This document shows positions 31,588 to 44,190 of a stretch of 64,000 nucleotides of DNA, one piece after another. The stretch lies in the NCBI RefSeq assembly GCF_035222485.1, contig NW_026946672.1, forward strand, positions 1,426,001-1,490,000, written 5' to 3'. Every line of letters begins with the position of its first letter. Position 1 is the stretch's first letter. Made by a program: the position numbers and the translations under genes. This DNA is from Podospora pseudoanserina (lineage: Eukaryota; Ascomycota; Sordariomycetes; Sordariales; Podosporaceae). The notes under the pieces were generated by a model that worked only from the letters and a program-made list of their open reading frames with translations, was not told the origin of the DNA and made no database searches.

Positions 31588-33261
31588 TCACCCAGGGCCA
31601 CCTCGTCGTCGTCTTCCCCTGCTTGGTCCGTCGGGCCGTTGTGAAAGTACATCGCGGAGTAGTGGGTCGTCTTTATCCTTGTCGACGTGGTGTACACGAA
31701 CGTGTCTATAACCCCGGTTAGCAGCAGGTTCCATCCAAGATGGAGTGAGAAAGCGAACTCACCTCTGAAGATTGTCTGGTCTTGGATACTTGTGCTCTCT
31801 GTCAGGGCAAAATGGACACACATATCCCGGTGAATCATGGACCAGACCGTGCCGTATCATTTCGTTTTTGCGTTTGAATCCTTTGCCTCCCTCGCTACGG
31901 GGGCACCCCGCAACAGGGCAATAATGTGGCCGGGCAGAAGAGTGTACATTGGCGTGGGAGTTCAACAGGTACTGAGTAGCAAACGGCTGGGCGTTGCACC
32001 CGCTGAATTTGCAGACATAGGTCCCAATGTGTGTGACGCCCTCCAGCGGTATCGAACCTATTCGGTCGATGCTATTATGATTAGAATTATTTGCCCCGGG
32101 GGTGGAGGCCGATTGCTCAGAACCGGGAGTGGCCGTTGAACTGCTCGCATAATCGGATTGCCGAGGATGGCTGCCCATCTGTGCATAATACCCGCCATAG
32201 GTCCCTGGAGGGCTTGCTGCTGGGTGGACAAGAGAGTGGCTCGGGGAAAGGGGTCCCCGAAAACTGTCAACTGGTGACAAAGGTGGCGGCGAGCCATGGC
32301 CGCCTAATGAAGGCAATCGCGGCGTGGTGGCAGGAGGAGACCGTGGGAAGGTAGCAGGCCGCATTCTCTCATGCTCAGCAGCAACGTTGTTGCGAAGCTG
32401 ATTGATGTCCCCAAAAGTAGATCGGATGGACGGAAGCGTCGGTCCGTTGTTCTCAAACCTCAGCGAGTTAAGCTTGAGGGGGGCCAAACCTTCGCTGAGG
32501 GTTGCCGATGTGATACTGTTGCTGGGAGAATGGTGGCCTTGCTCGCGAGGAGAGATAGGGCCGTATGGAGGCACCGGAGGCGGTGCTGATATGGCCGCAG
32601 GGCGTTCATCCCGGAAGGAGTTTGATCGCACCGGTATTACCGGCGCCTTGAGTACTGGTGGTGGTGGTGCCGGTGGTGCCGGCGGTGGTTGTGGTCTTTG
32701 TAACCCAGAACCAGCCTCAGTATCAGGTAGCTTCGTTTCCGTGGCGGTAGGGGCTTCAGGTTGCGCGTCCGTGATAACTGCAGCCAAGGCACCTGCCGCC
32801 AGACTTTTCAAATCGAGCCCTCCCAAACTCTCCAGCCCAGGCGGATCAACAGACATTCTCGAGCTCGTGTATGTCCCCCCGCCTTTGTCGTTGTCCCTGC
32901 CAGACCGTCGGCCCCCCGGTGAAACGGCGCTGTTTAAAGAACCGGTGTCGTCGATGAGATCGGTATCCGCGGGAGATTCGGGCTCGCATGGCAAACCGTT
33001 CACGCTGGCTTGGAGGGCGATGTCGTGCTGCCGATGGTTGTCCAGGTAGCTTATCAGGATCCCATCGCCCAAGGTTGGTCTCGGCATCCGAACACGCGGT
33101 TTCTTGTCACCAAAGCTAGAAGCGGAACTGATGGACTGGGGCGAGGTGATCGGCGGCGGGCTCGGAGTCGGCGGTCGGAGCGTAGGACGAAGCGGCTGCA
33201 AGAGCGGGCTGTTCCTAGGCAGGACTTCATCGGGGTCATACAGGTCGCTATCTGTATTCAT
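31588..33261 (-). CDS. C2H2 zinc-finger transcription factor
   Basis: Likely nuclear DNA-binding protein. Exons 33261-31763 and 31705-31588 (intron 31762-31706), 538 residues. The first 410 residues are low-complexity and rich in Pro, Ser and Gly, with polyproline at about 195-210. Three C-terminal zinc fingers follow: YVCKFSGC..HANVH (about 415-441), YCPVAGCPR..KRKNEMIRHGLVH (about 447-475) and YVCPFCPD..YPRPDNLQRHVRVHH (about 480-507). The intron interrupts the third finger just before its histidines. The tail is basic (SRGRRRRGG). The finger pattern is conserved in Pezizomycotina, but I cannot assign a named regulator. A GTT repeat lies in its upstream region. Confidence 0.85.
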
Positions 33262-33570
33262 AGCTTCGTGTATGCTCGAAGGTCCTACTCACGGGTGGAT
33301 AGGTGGTTAATGTTGCATCAGCTCGCCATCGATGTCGGGTCGATGGCGAGGGCGGCAGGTCGAGGTGATGGCTAGTGGGCAGCCCTATATTCCTCCCCCT
33401 CACTTCTCTCCCTTTAGAGCTGGGATCACAGAGGGCAGCTCGAGGATTGGAATGTTGGTGTCCCGCCTGCAACAAAGACTCACACCGCGTCAAGTCCTCC
33501 CGCTGGGCCGATGACAGGGTAGGGGGACAGAGCATGTAAGAGCCGCAAGATGCAGCCAAGAAAAAGAACG

Positions 33571-33604
<34 letters not shown>
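33571..33604 (+). repeat. ACA trinucleotide microsatellite
   Basis: About eleven ACA units. On the minus strand this is a GTT/TGT repeat about 310 bp upstream of the zinc-finger start codon, probably in its promoter or leader. Confidence 0.9.
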
Positions 33605-36132
33605 GGCAAGGCACTCGAAGCTGGGCTGGTAAAGAAGCCGGGTGTGTTACGCGACGGCAACGGAGAGCGGTGGATGAAAGCACGGAAAACGACCTCGCGA
33701 CGGCTGGATGGAGCGGGGGTCGTAAATTGCGATCAAGAAGTGAGGAGTGAGGTGTGAGGAGGGGGGAGGGGGAGGGGGCTAGGCCTGCGTGTCCTCTCAA
33801 GAATGCGGCTCAAGGCTGTGATGAGCGGTTGAAAGTGTATGGGTGCTGGGTTGGTTTGGGCCAGGGTGCAGTATATTAAACCTGGGGGTTGGGCGTATAA
33901 GTGTCCCGCATATATGGCCTTGGGTCCAGAATGACAATGCCAGCAGCGGAAGAGGTCGACTGAAAAAGGCACGGAGGGAAGAGGAGAGGTTCCCTTCTTT
34001 AAGCCGCAATGGCAGCCAGCAAGGGCCTAGCAGCGGAGGATGCACCGCAAGCTCCAACAGCTGGGGTCGGGGAAGGAAAGGCCAGAGCCAATGCGTACAG
34101 GATTGACGGCTGATGGCCCACGGTTAAGAGTGGAGGAGGCGGGGGGATGGAGCCGCTAACAGGGGGCAGCTGAGGAGGTTCTTTGGGGAGGCTCCACTGG
34201 TTAGCAAGAGCTAGCCCGACTTCCCGACCACACACGCACTGGACTCAACCTCACCTCGCTCGTCGGGTCCTGGTCCTCAAAGATGGATGGGATATCCGTA
34301 GTGTATGGAGATATTGGTGGATTGGGATATGCCCCGGTGTTTTGTGAGCCGGGCAGACAGGCAATTTACTAGACAAAGAGACTGTCCGGTGATAGAGATG
34401 GCCAGACAGCAACCCGTGGTTGTCATGCTCTCTTGTACCTTGCTGGACCCCGAGTGAGTGGTTGAGGCTCTTTTACGGCAGTGAGTACAAAGGCGCCGCC
34501 CGTGGGTCTTGATGTACTGATGGAGCTAGGGCTCGCGGCGGCTCGGTAATTAGGGAATGGATCGCGCAAACGACCGAGCTGGCCAACACAGATGCAAAAC
34601 GCCGATCCTGTGAACCCTGATTGTTTCCCGGGGAGATCATTCAAGAAGAATCAAGACTTTTGACAATAGTTGACAAACCTCAAAGGAAACGAACGAGAGG
34701 GCTCTGGAAAGGCGGCGGGGAAATGCTTACTGTTGGGTTACCTGACCAGGATAGGGAGCCACGGGCAGATGCTTCGCTGCAAATCAGCAGGTGAGTGCTA
34801 CTTTACCTTGTGATACTGCCTCCTCTTGTTCCATCTGATGAACCTCTGCTGCTTCCACGCGTGCAACGCGAACCAGACGGACACTGACGGACTTGGCTGC
34901 GCGGTCGTGATCACTTGGACAGATCCGAGTCGGAGTTTAACTTTAGCTGCTGGCCTTAACCATCTCGCCCAAAGTGAGCGCGTCATCACAAGCTGGAGCT
35001 GGTAGAGTTTTCACCAAGTGGAGGCACAACCACGAAATACGAGCGGAAGGAATGTGGGGGGAGGCTCGCTCTTGCAGCTTCTTAGCAGCTTCCCTCATTC
35101 ATCATGCTTCGACCATGGCTACACGCGCGTCCTTGCCGCCTTTTGGACATGCACCCATTCAGTCGTTAACACCTACCTCCTTGGGCCATCGGCAGAGGGG
35201 AAGGTGGGGGAGGGGTGGGGGGTGGGGGGTGTGGGCAATCGACCAAAGAATGAAAGAGGTTTTCTGCCATTCCCACCTGCCTTGGCTACAAAAGAGGATC
35301 GAGCCCAATATCTCGTCACTGACGGGCAGCCCACTCCTTCCTTCCGCCATTCCATCCTCACCAACGGCAAGTGCAGTTTCTCAAATGGCTCGAGAGTGGT
35401 GAGATTTCCCCCACAGCGGGGGAGCACAGAACTCCAAGATTCTCTCTCTCACCTTCAACAAGCCGCTGGTTGGGAAACTCAGCCTCAACGCCGTGCGTGG
35501 TCAACAGAGCAGCATCATGTTACGGATCCGCCCGCACTTCCACTCTTGATTCACCAGCCTCATCCTTCATCAACTCCGATTCCTATCTACATATAAGCCG
35601 ACCGCAGTCCGGATCCTTCAACATCGGCACCTTCACTGTCCCATCACGATCGTTGGCAGCATCTCCTATGCGGGTCACGCCGTTGGGGATAGCAAGGCTC
35701 GCTGTCCAATCATGACTGGCAACACTCACGCTCCCGCTGCAACAGGGACGGCACGTACCTCCACCATAGCGTTTCCTTCCGACATCTTTTTCGACTTAGT
35801 AGCGACTGTCCTGACCCAGCTGCGGGCTTGCCTTGGGTATCCGTAATGAGTGGCCTCGCTACCCTGAAGCAAGAGGCCTCTCGCAGACAGACGACAGAGA
35901 GGCCATCTCGCTTCTCTGTACCACGTCGGGCCTGGTGGTGTGGTCGGTCCTGCGTTCGGCATGGTGTGTGCTGCCGGTGATATGTCATCGGCATTCCGAC
36001 AGCACTTGTAAAGCCCGCAACTCGTGGGCAGCAATAATCCCAGTGCTTCATCAAGCCCAGTTCGTTCCACAGTTGCAGCGGTGAGGCTCATCTACCATGC
36101 TGCTTCCAGATTTTCAAACCCCGCCGTTTAGA

Positions 36133-36165
36133 TGTGTGTGTGTGTGTATGTGTGTGTGTGTGTGT
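36133..36165 (+). repeat. TG dinucleotide microsatellite
   Basis: About sixteen TG units with one TA interruption. Such alternating purine/pyrimidine tracts are slippage-prone; no gene is nearby. Confidence 0.9.
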
Positions 36166-37401
36166 CACCTGCTAGCCCCAGACCAGAAGAGCAACCGTGG
36201 TTGGGCAACGAGCCCAGCACGCACGCACACGTGTTACACCCAGACAGAGACGCCGTGCAGATATATCGAAACTTGAGTTTAGCCGGACCCGGACGCTAGC
36301 TTACATGGCTGCTGCTCGTGGACGAAAGCCGCCAGATGGAAACAGGGCAAAAGTGCCACAAAGCCCAAGGGGGGAGGGGGGTACGATTGACGTTGTAAGT
36401 GGGAGCCTCATTTGCTTTTTGTGACGACGAGTACCCAACGGAGCGCCCGACATGTGTACTCGTACGTGTCCCTCGTTGCCTCTGTTCACAGAGCAGACCC
36501 TTCTCTTAACGATCGGAAGAGGGTCGTTTTGTTACCTCCAGTTCATTTGTGCGAATGAGCGATATTATTCCCTAGACTAGATGCTTTGCCGTCTGGTGTG
36601 CGGCATTTCTACCCCGCGACTTATAGAGTCGAGCAAGGGAGCAAGAAGTGTGGTGCCGCAGCATGTTCTGCTTGGGCATTTCCCCGCAATTTCGAGATTC
36701 TGGGGTATTATATTGCTACATGACAAGCCTTGACAAGCCTCGAGCAATTTGCCATTCCGCTTGCTTCGAGCAACTCTGGTGATCGGTCGTCAGCGGAAGA
36801 GGCAAGCCCGCTGAAATGTCCAGATACGTCACTTTCAAGCAGAGCACCATCCCAGGTCCATTTCCATGGCCCAAGGGGTGGCACGGCAGGTGTGTAAACC
36901 ATGCGGTGGAGACCAAAAAACAGTTTGATGCTGTGCAATGGAATGTTTCTTTAGTTTTTGGCTCAAAATTGGCGGTGTTGTGCATGGCCGGGCAACCCCT
37001 GGTTGATGTTTTTGGCGTGTAAGTGAGAAAGAGGCTGCTGAAGTCGTCTTTTGATTTTCCAGATCTCTATGTAGATGTGTCTGGACTGTGAACTTGATCG
37101 AGTAGCATGTACATGCGGACGAGAGATTTGTCACTCATGGTAACAACTTCCATCACGGAAACAGATCCTCTGGCTTAGGACGTCAACCCTGGGGAGGGTT
37201 ATGCCGGCCAAGTTGTCGTCAGTCCAATTTGATGACAAGAAAAAAGCAACTGACATCATCACCTCGGCTCTCGCAAGAGCTACCCTTTTGTTTTCATAAC
37301 AAACCTAACCCATGACAATTTTTTAGCCTCCTTCTTGGCTGAGCTGAGCCTTATCGAAACCCGAACAAAAACCAACCAACCCATCGGCAATCCACTTACA
37401 C

Positions 37402-37435
37402 GCTGCTGCTGCTGCTACTGCTGCTACTGCTGCTG
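37402..37435 (+). repeat. CTG/CTA trinucleotide microsatellite
   Basis: Eleven trinucleotide units, mostly GCT/CTG with two CTA variants, about 600 bp upstream of the alcohol dehydrogenase gene. Not in a recognised reading frame. Confidence 0.85.
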
Positions 37436-38036
37436 TGGAAAAAGTGGACTCCACCTTCCGCATACGTTAAGCTCTCTCTCTGTCTCTCTCTCTTTAGTTG
37501 TTCTCAAGTGAGGGGAAGCGGAGTTCTGGAAACTTGGACAGCTTTTGGGAGCTGCTCTGAAGCCGCAAATTCCCAGAAAGATGGGATTTGGCGGTTATTT
37601 ATTATGGGATTTGTAGATTATAGAAGGAAGGGAAATGATGGAATTTGAGATGGGGACGGGAGTGTAGGTGCTCGGCAACCCCTCGGCCCGGTGACCGGAC
37701 TTGGCGGTAGGTCAATAGGACGTCGGAGACCACCGCTCGGTGTTGCTCGGCCGCGGGGAAGGGATGCGGGAGCGGGGGAGATGCAAAAGATACCTAGGCT
37801 CCGGGAGACGGGAATGCACGCTCGGGACGATGTCGGGTCACGCCACTTGGATTTAAAAGTCTTCTAGAAAGAAAAATAATACTTCGGGTTCTTCTCTTGA
37901 TAATACCATTGACTGTTGATTATTGCAACGAAAGATAAATTCAGGGGTAGGTTTGTGGTGACGTTGTCATGGCTAAGATGACCACCTCGACTGAAGAAGC
38001 GGCGACTAACTATTGCAACAGACAGAGATCATCATC

Positions 38037-39452
38037 ATGGCGGAAGCAATCCCAGAGACTATGAAAGCGGTGGTGTTTCACGGGCCGAAGAAGGTCGCCG
38101 TGGAGGAGAGGCCTGTTCCTAAGAGTATGTCTTTCACTCACTCACTCTGGCTCACTCACACCGTCACCACATTTCGGTTGTCATATGAGAACGCTCTCGT
38201 TTTCATTGGCATATATACCCATAATGCCACCCAACACACTCTTGAACGTGGAAAATGCTGACATAACACCACAGTTAACCACCCCCTCGACGTCCTTGTC
38301 AAAGTAACCGCCACCGCCCTCTGCGGCTCGTAAGCCCCCCCTCCCCTCCGCCTTATCCCTCCCCCCCTTATCTCACTAACCCCCCTCTCCGCAGCGAACT
38401 TCACGTCTACCGCGGCCACCAACCCTCCCCAACAGGCTTCATCATGGGCCACGAATTCGTAGGCCACATCGTCGCCCTCGGCTCAGCCGTTACGTCCCTC
38501 AAAATCGGCGACAAGGTCGTCTCCCCCTTCACAACCTCCTGCATGAACTGCTTCTACTGCAACCTAGGCTACTCCTCCCGCTGCGCCCACTCCCTGTTAT
38601 TCGGCTCCGAAAAGTTAGACGGCGCCCAGGCCGCGTACGTCCTCGTCCCGTTCGGCCCAGGAACCCTAACCGTCGCTCCCCCGTCTGATATCATCCCCGA
38701 CCGGGCCCTCATCCTCATGGCGGATATTTTTCCGACGGGGTACTTTGGCGCAAAGAACGCGTTTAGTCAGCTGCAGAAGCAGGAGGCGACAGAGGCGACG
38801 GTGGTGGTTATTGGGTGTGGGCCTGTGGGGTTGTGTGCGATCATCAGTGCGATGGAGTATAAACCCAAGAAGCTTTTTGCTGTTGATGGGGTCAAGTCGA
38901 GGTTGGAATTGGCGAGGGGGCTCGGGGCGGAGCCGTTGGATTTGAATGAGCTTGGTAGGGAGGGGATTGTAAAGAGGGTGAGGGAGGTGACGGAGGGGAG
39001 GGGGGCGGACGCGGTGGTGGAGGTTGTGGGGTTGAGTCCTGCGTTGAGGACCGCGTTTGAGGTGTTGAGGCCATTTGGGGTCGTGAGTAGTATTGGGGTG
39101 CACAATGGGGAGATTCCGTGGGGTGGGGATGAGGCTTATGGGTGAGTTCTGTGAGATTACGACTGAAAGAGGGAACAAAAGGCTGACGATGGGGGATAAT
39201 AGTAAAAACTTGAGGGTTCAAATGGGACGGTGCCCTGTCAGGTCGATCTTCGAGGAGGCGCTGCCTGTTCTGGCCAAGAACCAGGATCGGGTGAGGTATG
39301 TTACTTTGCTGCTGCTCCTGGGAGATGGTGGGTGATATGCTGACGATGAGAATAGCTTCATGTTCGACAAGATCATGCCCCTTTCCGACGCAGTGGAGGG
39401 TTACGACCTCTTTGACAACATGAAGGTGCAAAAGGTGATTTTCGAGCCTTAA
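38037..39452 (+). CDS. Zinc-containing alcohol dehydrogenase, formaldehyde-dehydrogenase-like subgroup
   Basis: Medium-chain NAD(P)-dependent dehydrogenase. Exons: 38037-38124, 38275-38329, 38395-39141, 39203-39295 and 39356-39452, all GT..AG and in phase; 359 residues. The GroES-like N-terminal domain has the catalytic zinc ligands Cys46 (LCGSELH), His67 and Glu68 (MGHEFVG). The structural zinc set Cys97, Cys100, Cys103 and Cys111 is complete and matches the classical ADH numbering. The Rossmann motif GCGPVG follows VVVI in the cofactor domain. The start at 38037 is preferred because the longer frame has no upstream ATG. Substrate is unknown; the family includes glutathione-independent formaldehyde and polyol dehydrogenases. 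Codons change from C-ending to G-ending near 38715. It converges with sen15, with only 62 bp between the stops. Confidence 0.92.
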
Positions 39453-39514
39453 GTCCTCTCCCTCTCCCCTTTCCACTACTGTCATAACAATGAAAAAATA
39501 TATATAAAAAAAAT

Positions 39515-40000
39515 TCAATTCTGCCTCGGCTTCACCAACCCATCATGCATCCAGTAATAAGTAACAGTCGAATCATCCTGCACCGTAGCCAACAACACCC
39601 TCTTCCCCCTCCTCGACCCTTTATACGCCAACCAGGGTGACCTCTCCTCCTCCTCCTTTGTAATCTCCCTCGACCTAGGCGGTCTGGCGTCCAAAGCATC
39701 AAAGACGGCGGCGAACTGAGCTGGGGACCATTTCTCCGAGAGGTGGAGAGGTAGAACCCATTCTAGCTCTGCTTCCTGCGGGATACGTTCCCCCCCGTTG
39801 CCCATTTCTTTTTCTGCTCTGATGATCTCCACCTGCTCGTCCGGGTGGACGTAAAGGCGTTTGGGGGGTAGGCCGTAGAGGAGGGTCCGGGGGAGGTTGG
39901 GCTGGGTGTGGGGGTGAAGGGCGGTCCAGTCGTGTTGGTGTTGGAGGTTGTTGAGGACTATGGTTGTGAGGGCCGAGGTGCGTTGGTTGAGGGTGGTCAT
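39515..40000 (-). CDS. sen15: tRNA-splicing endonuclease subunit Sen15
   Basis: Structural subunit of the tetrameric endonuclease that removes introns from pre-tRNA. Single coding exon of 161 residues from ATG 40000. Conserved features are LQHQHDWTALHPHT near the N-terminus, LLYGLPPKRLYVHPDEQ in the middle, EWVLPLHLSEKWSP, and the C-terminal KRVLLATVQDDSTVTYYWMH ending VKPRQN. A likely 5' untranslated intron (40064-40011, GTGAGT..CCCAG with CTAAC branch) lies just before the start. It shares a very short gap with the convergent dehydrogenase gene, so their 3' untranslated regions probably overlap. Identification rests on family motifs and length. Confidence 0.88.
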   Translation of the reverse strand: MTTLNQRTSALTTIVLNNLQHQHDWTALHPHTQPNLPRTLLYGLPPKRLYVHPDEQVEIIRAEKEMGNGGERIPQEAELEWVLPLHLSEKWSPAQFAAVFDALDARPPRSREITKEEEERSPWLAYKGSRRGKRVLLATVQDDSTVTYYWMHDGLVKPRQN

Positions 40001-40642
40001 TTTGGAGTATCTGGGGTGGTTAGTTTTGAGTTTGGTAGTGTTGAGGGGTGAAGGGTGAACTCACATGGATGAGAGGGCTTGTGAATTTGTGAGATGAAAT
40101 TCTAACTCTCACTCACAAATAATGAATTTTAGTGGACTTTTTGGTGGTGGTGGTGGTGATGGGGCCCTTGACGTTGGAAGAACGCCCAGGCGGGAAGCCA
40201 CTGTGAATTGTGGGGCCTGATCCCCTAAGCAAAAGTGGGGACACGGTCTAGGGACTTACTTACAACACCTTAACCATGGGATTCTTTTCCTGGAAGACTT
40301 GTCGTCAAACACCTGGCTTCTCGGCCATAGTAAATACACTTGAGCATCTGCTATAAGCTTATTGTTTATCCAGATGAGCCAAGAAGACAGTGTTATATGC
40401 TCGGCTCTGTTAGACCACCTCAACAGACATTCATTGTCCCGAGAACCATGATTTCTCAACCATCATCAATTACACCCTCATGACTAAACCAATCTGATCT
40501 CCTTCAGTAAACTTTCCAAAAACATGTACACAAATTCAAAACCCTCTTCCCTTGTCAAAGGCAAGTCATCACTAGAACACCTTCAAACTCCATCCCCCGC
40601 CCACAACTCCTAGTGTATCTAAACCACACAAATCGCAGAACC
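40001..40642. other. Intergenic: sen15 promoter and pepP 3' flank
   Basis: Contains the sen15 leader intron, its promoter, and the 3' untranslated region of the leftward aminopeptidase gene (about 40300-40642). No gene is seen. Confidence 0.6.
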
Positions 40643-42490
40643 TCAGCTGGGATTCATAACCTTCAACACCTCCTCAATCTCCCTCGGCACATCCGTCAAA
40701 TTCTCGTACCCAGTCTTGGTAACCAGGATATCGTCCTCGATCCTCACCCCTCCCAAATCCCAGTACTGCTCCAACGCCTTCTTGTTGATAAAGTGAGCGT
40801 GGTACGGAACGTCAAGGAAGTAAGCCCTGAGGTACTCCTTGCAAAAGTAACTGTTTCCTCTGTCAGCATCTCATTCTCATCACATCATCACAGGAAAAAA
40901 ACTCACATCCCCGGCTCAACAGTAACCACCATCCCCTCCTCCAACCTCTGCCTCCCACCCCCAGCCGACCTCTTGGCCTTCTGCATCTGCACCACCCCTT
41001 TCCCCTGCCCATCCCCACCACCCCCCTCCTTCATCTCATCCCTAAACATAACCGCCAACGTCTCCGGCAGCACCAGCTCCCTCTTGCTCGGACTCAACCT
41101 ACACCTCGCACTCTTCACCCCACCCGCCGGACCCAAACTGCCCTTGCTATCCAGCAGCAACCTCTCCCTCCCACTAACATCATGCACCTCCAACCCGACA
41201 TGGTGTCCCAACCCATGAGGAAAAAACCCCGCTATCGTCCCCCTGGCCAGAATCTCCTCCTTGGTCCCGTTGTGCAAAATCCCCAGCCTCAACAGCTCCT
41301 CAATCGCCACCTTGCAAGCGTGGAGATGCAACGAAGAGTAGACAACCCCAGGCTTGATCCTCTCAACACACTCCCTCTGCATCCTTAGCACAGCATTATA
41401 AATCGCCTTCGCCTCTGCCGAAAAGCTCCCTAGAATAGGGTACGTCCTCGTAATGTCAGACGCATAACAATTCCACTCACACCCCGCGTCCAAAACCACA
41501 AACTGATGCGGCTTAAGCGGCGCGTTGTTGCTGTCGTAGTGAAGCGTCGACGCCGCCGGCCCGGCACCGGCAATGATGGGGTACGCCTGCGTATGCGCCC
41601 CCTGAGCAATACAATACCCTGCGAAAATAGCCTCCAGCTCCCGCTCGTTGCCGAGACGACTCAGCCGTGACAAGGCAGCCCTGTGCGCGGCCGAGGAAAC
41701 CGCATTCGCCCGCCGAATCTGCGCAATCTCATAGTCCGTCTTGACAACCCTCGCGTTCTCGATCGCGGGGCGAAGGGAGTGGGTGTCAATCTGCACGACG
41801 CCCTTGGGGGATTCCAGCTGGGGGGCTTGATCGGGGTGGAGGACGTAGATGGACGCGCCCGGGGTCAAGCTGGCGCAGATGTACCTGTTCACACCGGCCA
41901 CGTACCGGACCTCGTCGACGTCGGTGGACGCCCTGACTTCTTCCAGGGTCGGGGTGCGGCCGTACCAGAGGATGGTGCGGGGGTCGGTGTAGGGGATCCA
42001 GAGGATGAGGTGGTCCTTGTGAAGATCATAAGTGACGGCGCAGCCTGGAAAGTTGGCGCCGGTGAGGTAGTAAAAGTGGCGGCGCTGGCGGAAGGCGGGG
42101 CCTTGGTCCGAGTCCTCGTAGTACTTGTCTTCGGCTCCGGGGAGGTAGATGATGCCGTTGGCGGTGGGGGGCAGCTTGGAAGCCACTTTTGTGACGTGGG
42201 TTTTGGCGGGAAACTTGATCTTCTCGTGAAGCCAGGCTGCGTTGGGAGGGGTGCCGTAGTCGGTCCAGGAGGCGGACCGCTTGTTGTTCCCGCGGGTTGC
42301 CGGCGACGTCGGGGATGAAGAACCCGACGACGAATTCTTCTTGTGTGCTTTCGGGAGCTTGACTTCGATGGCGCTGTGTTTTGCAATATCAGCCAACATG
42401 TCCTGTTATCATGCAGCTCACTCGCACCAAGCGGTGTACTAACAGAGCATCGAACTCATCCACCATGACCAAGTCGTGATCGACCTCCAT
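40643..42490 (-). CDS. pepP: Xaa-Pro aminopeptidase (peptidase family M24B)
   Basis: Metalloaminopeptidase removing N-terminal residues that precede proline, probably cytosolic. Exons: 42490-42444, 42373-40907 and 40850-40643; 573 residues. The first exon encodes [16 protein letters not shown] and joins in frame to [12 protein letters not shown]. An N-terminal AMP domain (about 55-200) contains FYYLTG. The pita-bread domain holds the metal ligands: Asp in [18 protein letters not shown], His in [16 protein letters not shown], Glu in [11 protein letters not shown] and a C-terminal Glu in GGVRIEDD. A Ser-rich insert near residue 25 and a Lys/Gly-rich insert (about 450-490) enlarge it. The second intron splits the GI|YF active-site strand. 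The 5' half is C-ending and the 3' half G-ending in codon use. Confidence 0.93.
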
Positions 42491-44190
42491 TTTGACTGCT
42501 GTTTATGTCCTTGTCTCACGGCTGCTCCCAAAGATGCCTCACTGGCTCGCAGCTCTCGATATGTGAGTGGCAGGCCCGGGCTATCCGATTGAGATGAGAT
42601 ATGAGAGGATGACGAGAGAGCGGGGTTGATTCGAGCTGGTCTATGATTATTCAAAGCGGCGGTGTCTCGTTTTCGTCCCAAGAACCGGACCGGCAGCGGG
42701 CAATCTTTCAGCGACAAACAAAAATAAATCCCGATGGTGCCGATGGAGCTAGAACCTTTTCTGTTGAATTAAATAAAAAATCCCCCAACAGAAAATCTGG
42801 AGGAGGCTGAAAGTTGGCAGCGGTTTATGAGGGTGTACTGTGGTGGTAGTGTCGCGAGTGACAGGCAGCCAGCCTTCTTATCGCGATAACGGTGGACTGA
42901 GTGACGATAGGTAACCACCTTGCTTGCAGGGGTCGGGCAAGATGATGTTATCACCGTTCAACACTGTCGTCAGTGGACTGCACTGGAACAGTATATGTAT
43001 GGCGATCCGTATACACAAACGAAGAGGGTGGAGGAGAAAAGAAAAGAAGTCAACCCCAGGAGGTCTCGTGGCAGATCCCAAAACGGTTATAGAGGCTGAC
43101 CCTCCCACATTATTAGTCTGCTCTACTCCCCTCCAGCACGCATGTGAAAAAAGAAGGTTGCGCGTTGCGTCCCGTCCGTCGGGTGCACCGGACTCGGGTC
43201 TAGCCAGTCCAGAAGAGCAAAAACGAGACCGTTTAATTGGATCGGCCGGCTTGTGCGTTGCCGAACAGAAAGAGAGGCAGAGAGCGCTGCTTTGTCACGA
43301 ACCAACCCGACAAGATGGTTGTCTTTGTTGGTGGATCTAGTAAAACGTCGGGCCAGTTTTTGGTGACGGTTGAATCGTTTCAGGTACCACAGAAACGAAA
43401 AATCGGCAGAAACCGTTCGTGGCTGGGTAAGTAGACAACCACGGCAAGTCTTAGACGTGGGTAAATTCTCACGCCCTTCCAGTCTAAAAAGTCGACATGA
43501 GCACTCGGGCGCGCCCTATCGAGCCATTCCAGGTCTGTCCCTGACTCGTCAAATCCCAAATAGCTGGTTTTCGTACACCAAGAATAGCAGTAAAGACCCA
43601 TGAATTCTTTCTTCTTAGCCTCGAACTCTATCTTGCTGACCGTGGTGTCTTTCCGCTCTCTCTTCCGCCATATCTATCATTTTCTTTTGCGTCCTATTAC
43701 ATGTACACCCCCAATGATGAATCGCTTCATCTCATTAAAACAAGAAAACCTACATCTCGGACTCCTCGTGTATTCCATGCTGTCCTAACAGACCTCGGTC
43801 CATCCACACACTCACCAAGGCCCACAATCCTCCCCCTCAAACTTCGTCCTGTTTTCCATGCACCATTCCGCTCTTTTGGGTATCAGGCCGCGACTAAAAT
43901 GCAAAAGAAACGCTCTGTTGGGTCCAGCAACAATCCTTATTTCCTCTAGCCCGTGCCTCTTTAACCCACCAATGAATTTCCCAACCCAGTTTCCCTGACC
44001 CCGAACCCCAGACTTCGCCCAGCGATGCCGTATAAAGTTTATAAGTGTCGTGCATAAGTGTTGTGCTGGCGCTAGGCCGAGCATCTTTGTGCCTGGAACG
44101 AAAACCTCGTGGTCCCTCCCCCTGACCCCAACTTAAAAGCTCTGCATCTAGCGTGCTGTTTTGTTGTCTTCCACCTCCTCATCCATGTGT
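42491..44190. other. Intergenic: pepP promoter and 3' flank of the Zn2Cys6 gene
   Basis: 1.7 kb without a recognised gene. The right part (about 43600-44190) is probably the long 3' untranslated region of the leftward transcription factor gene. The ORFs present are short and lack domains. Confidence 0.6.

Larger units (their letters stand above)
33262..38036. other. 4.8-kb gene-poor region with microsatellites
   Basis: Divergent intergenic region between the zinc-finger gene (leftward) and the alcohol dehydrogenase (rightward). It contains an ACA repeat at 33571-33604, a TG repeat at 36133-36165, a CTG/CTA repeat at 37402-37435 and a CT-rich tract near 37472-37496. ORFs of up to 190 codons are present but overlap on both strands and have no domain or splice-consistent continuation. 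Confidence 0.6.

Noticed and set aside
42374-42443. pepP starting at the internal frame near 42399 (..[13 protein letters not shown])
   Set aside because: Splicing GTTAGT to ACACAG joins [16 protein letters not shown] directly to AIEVK in frame, so the internal frame is intron sequence.
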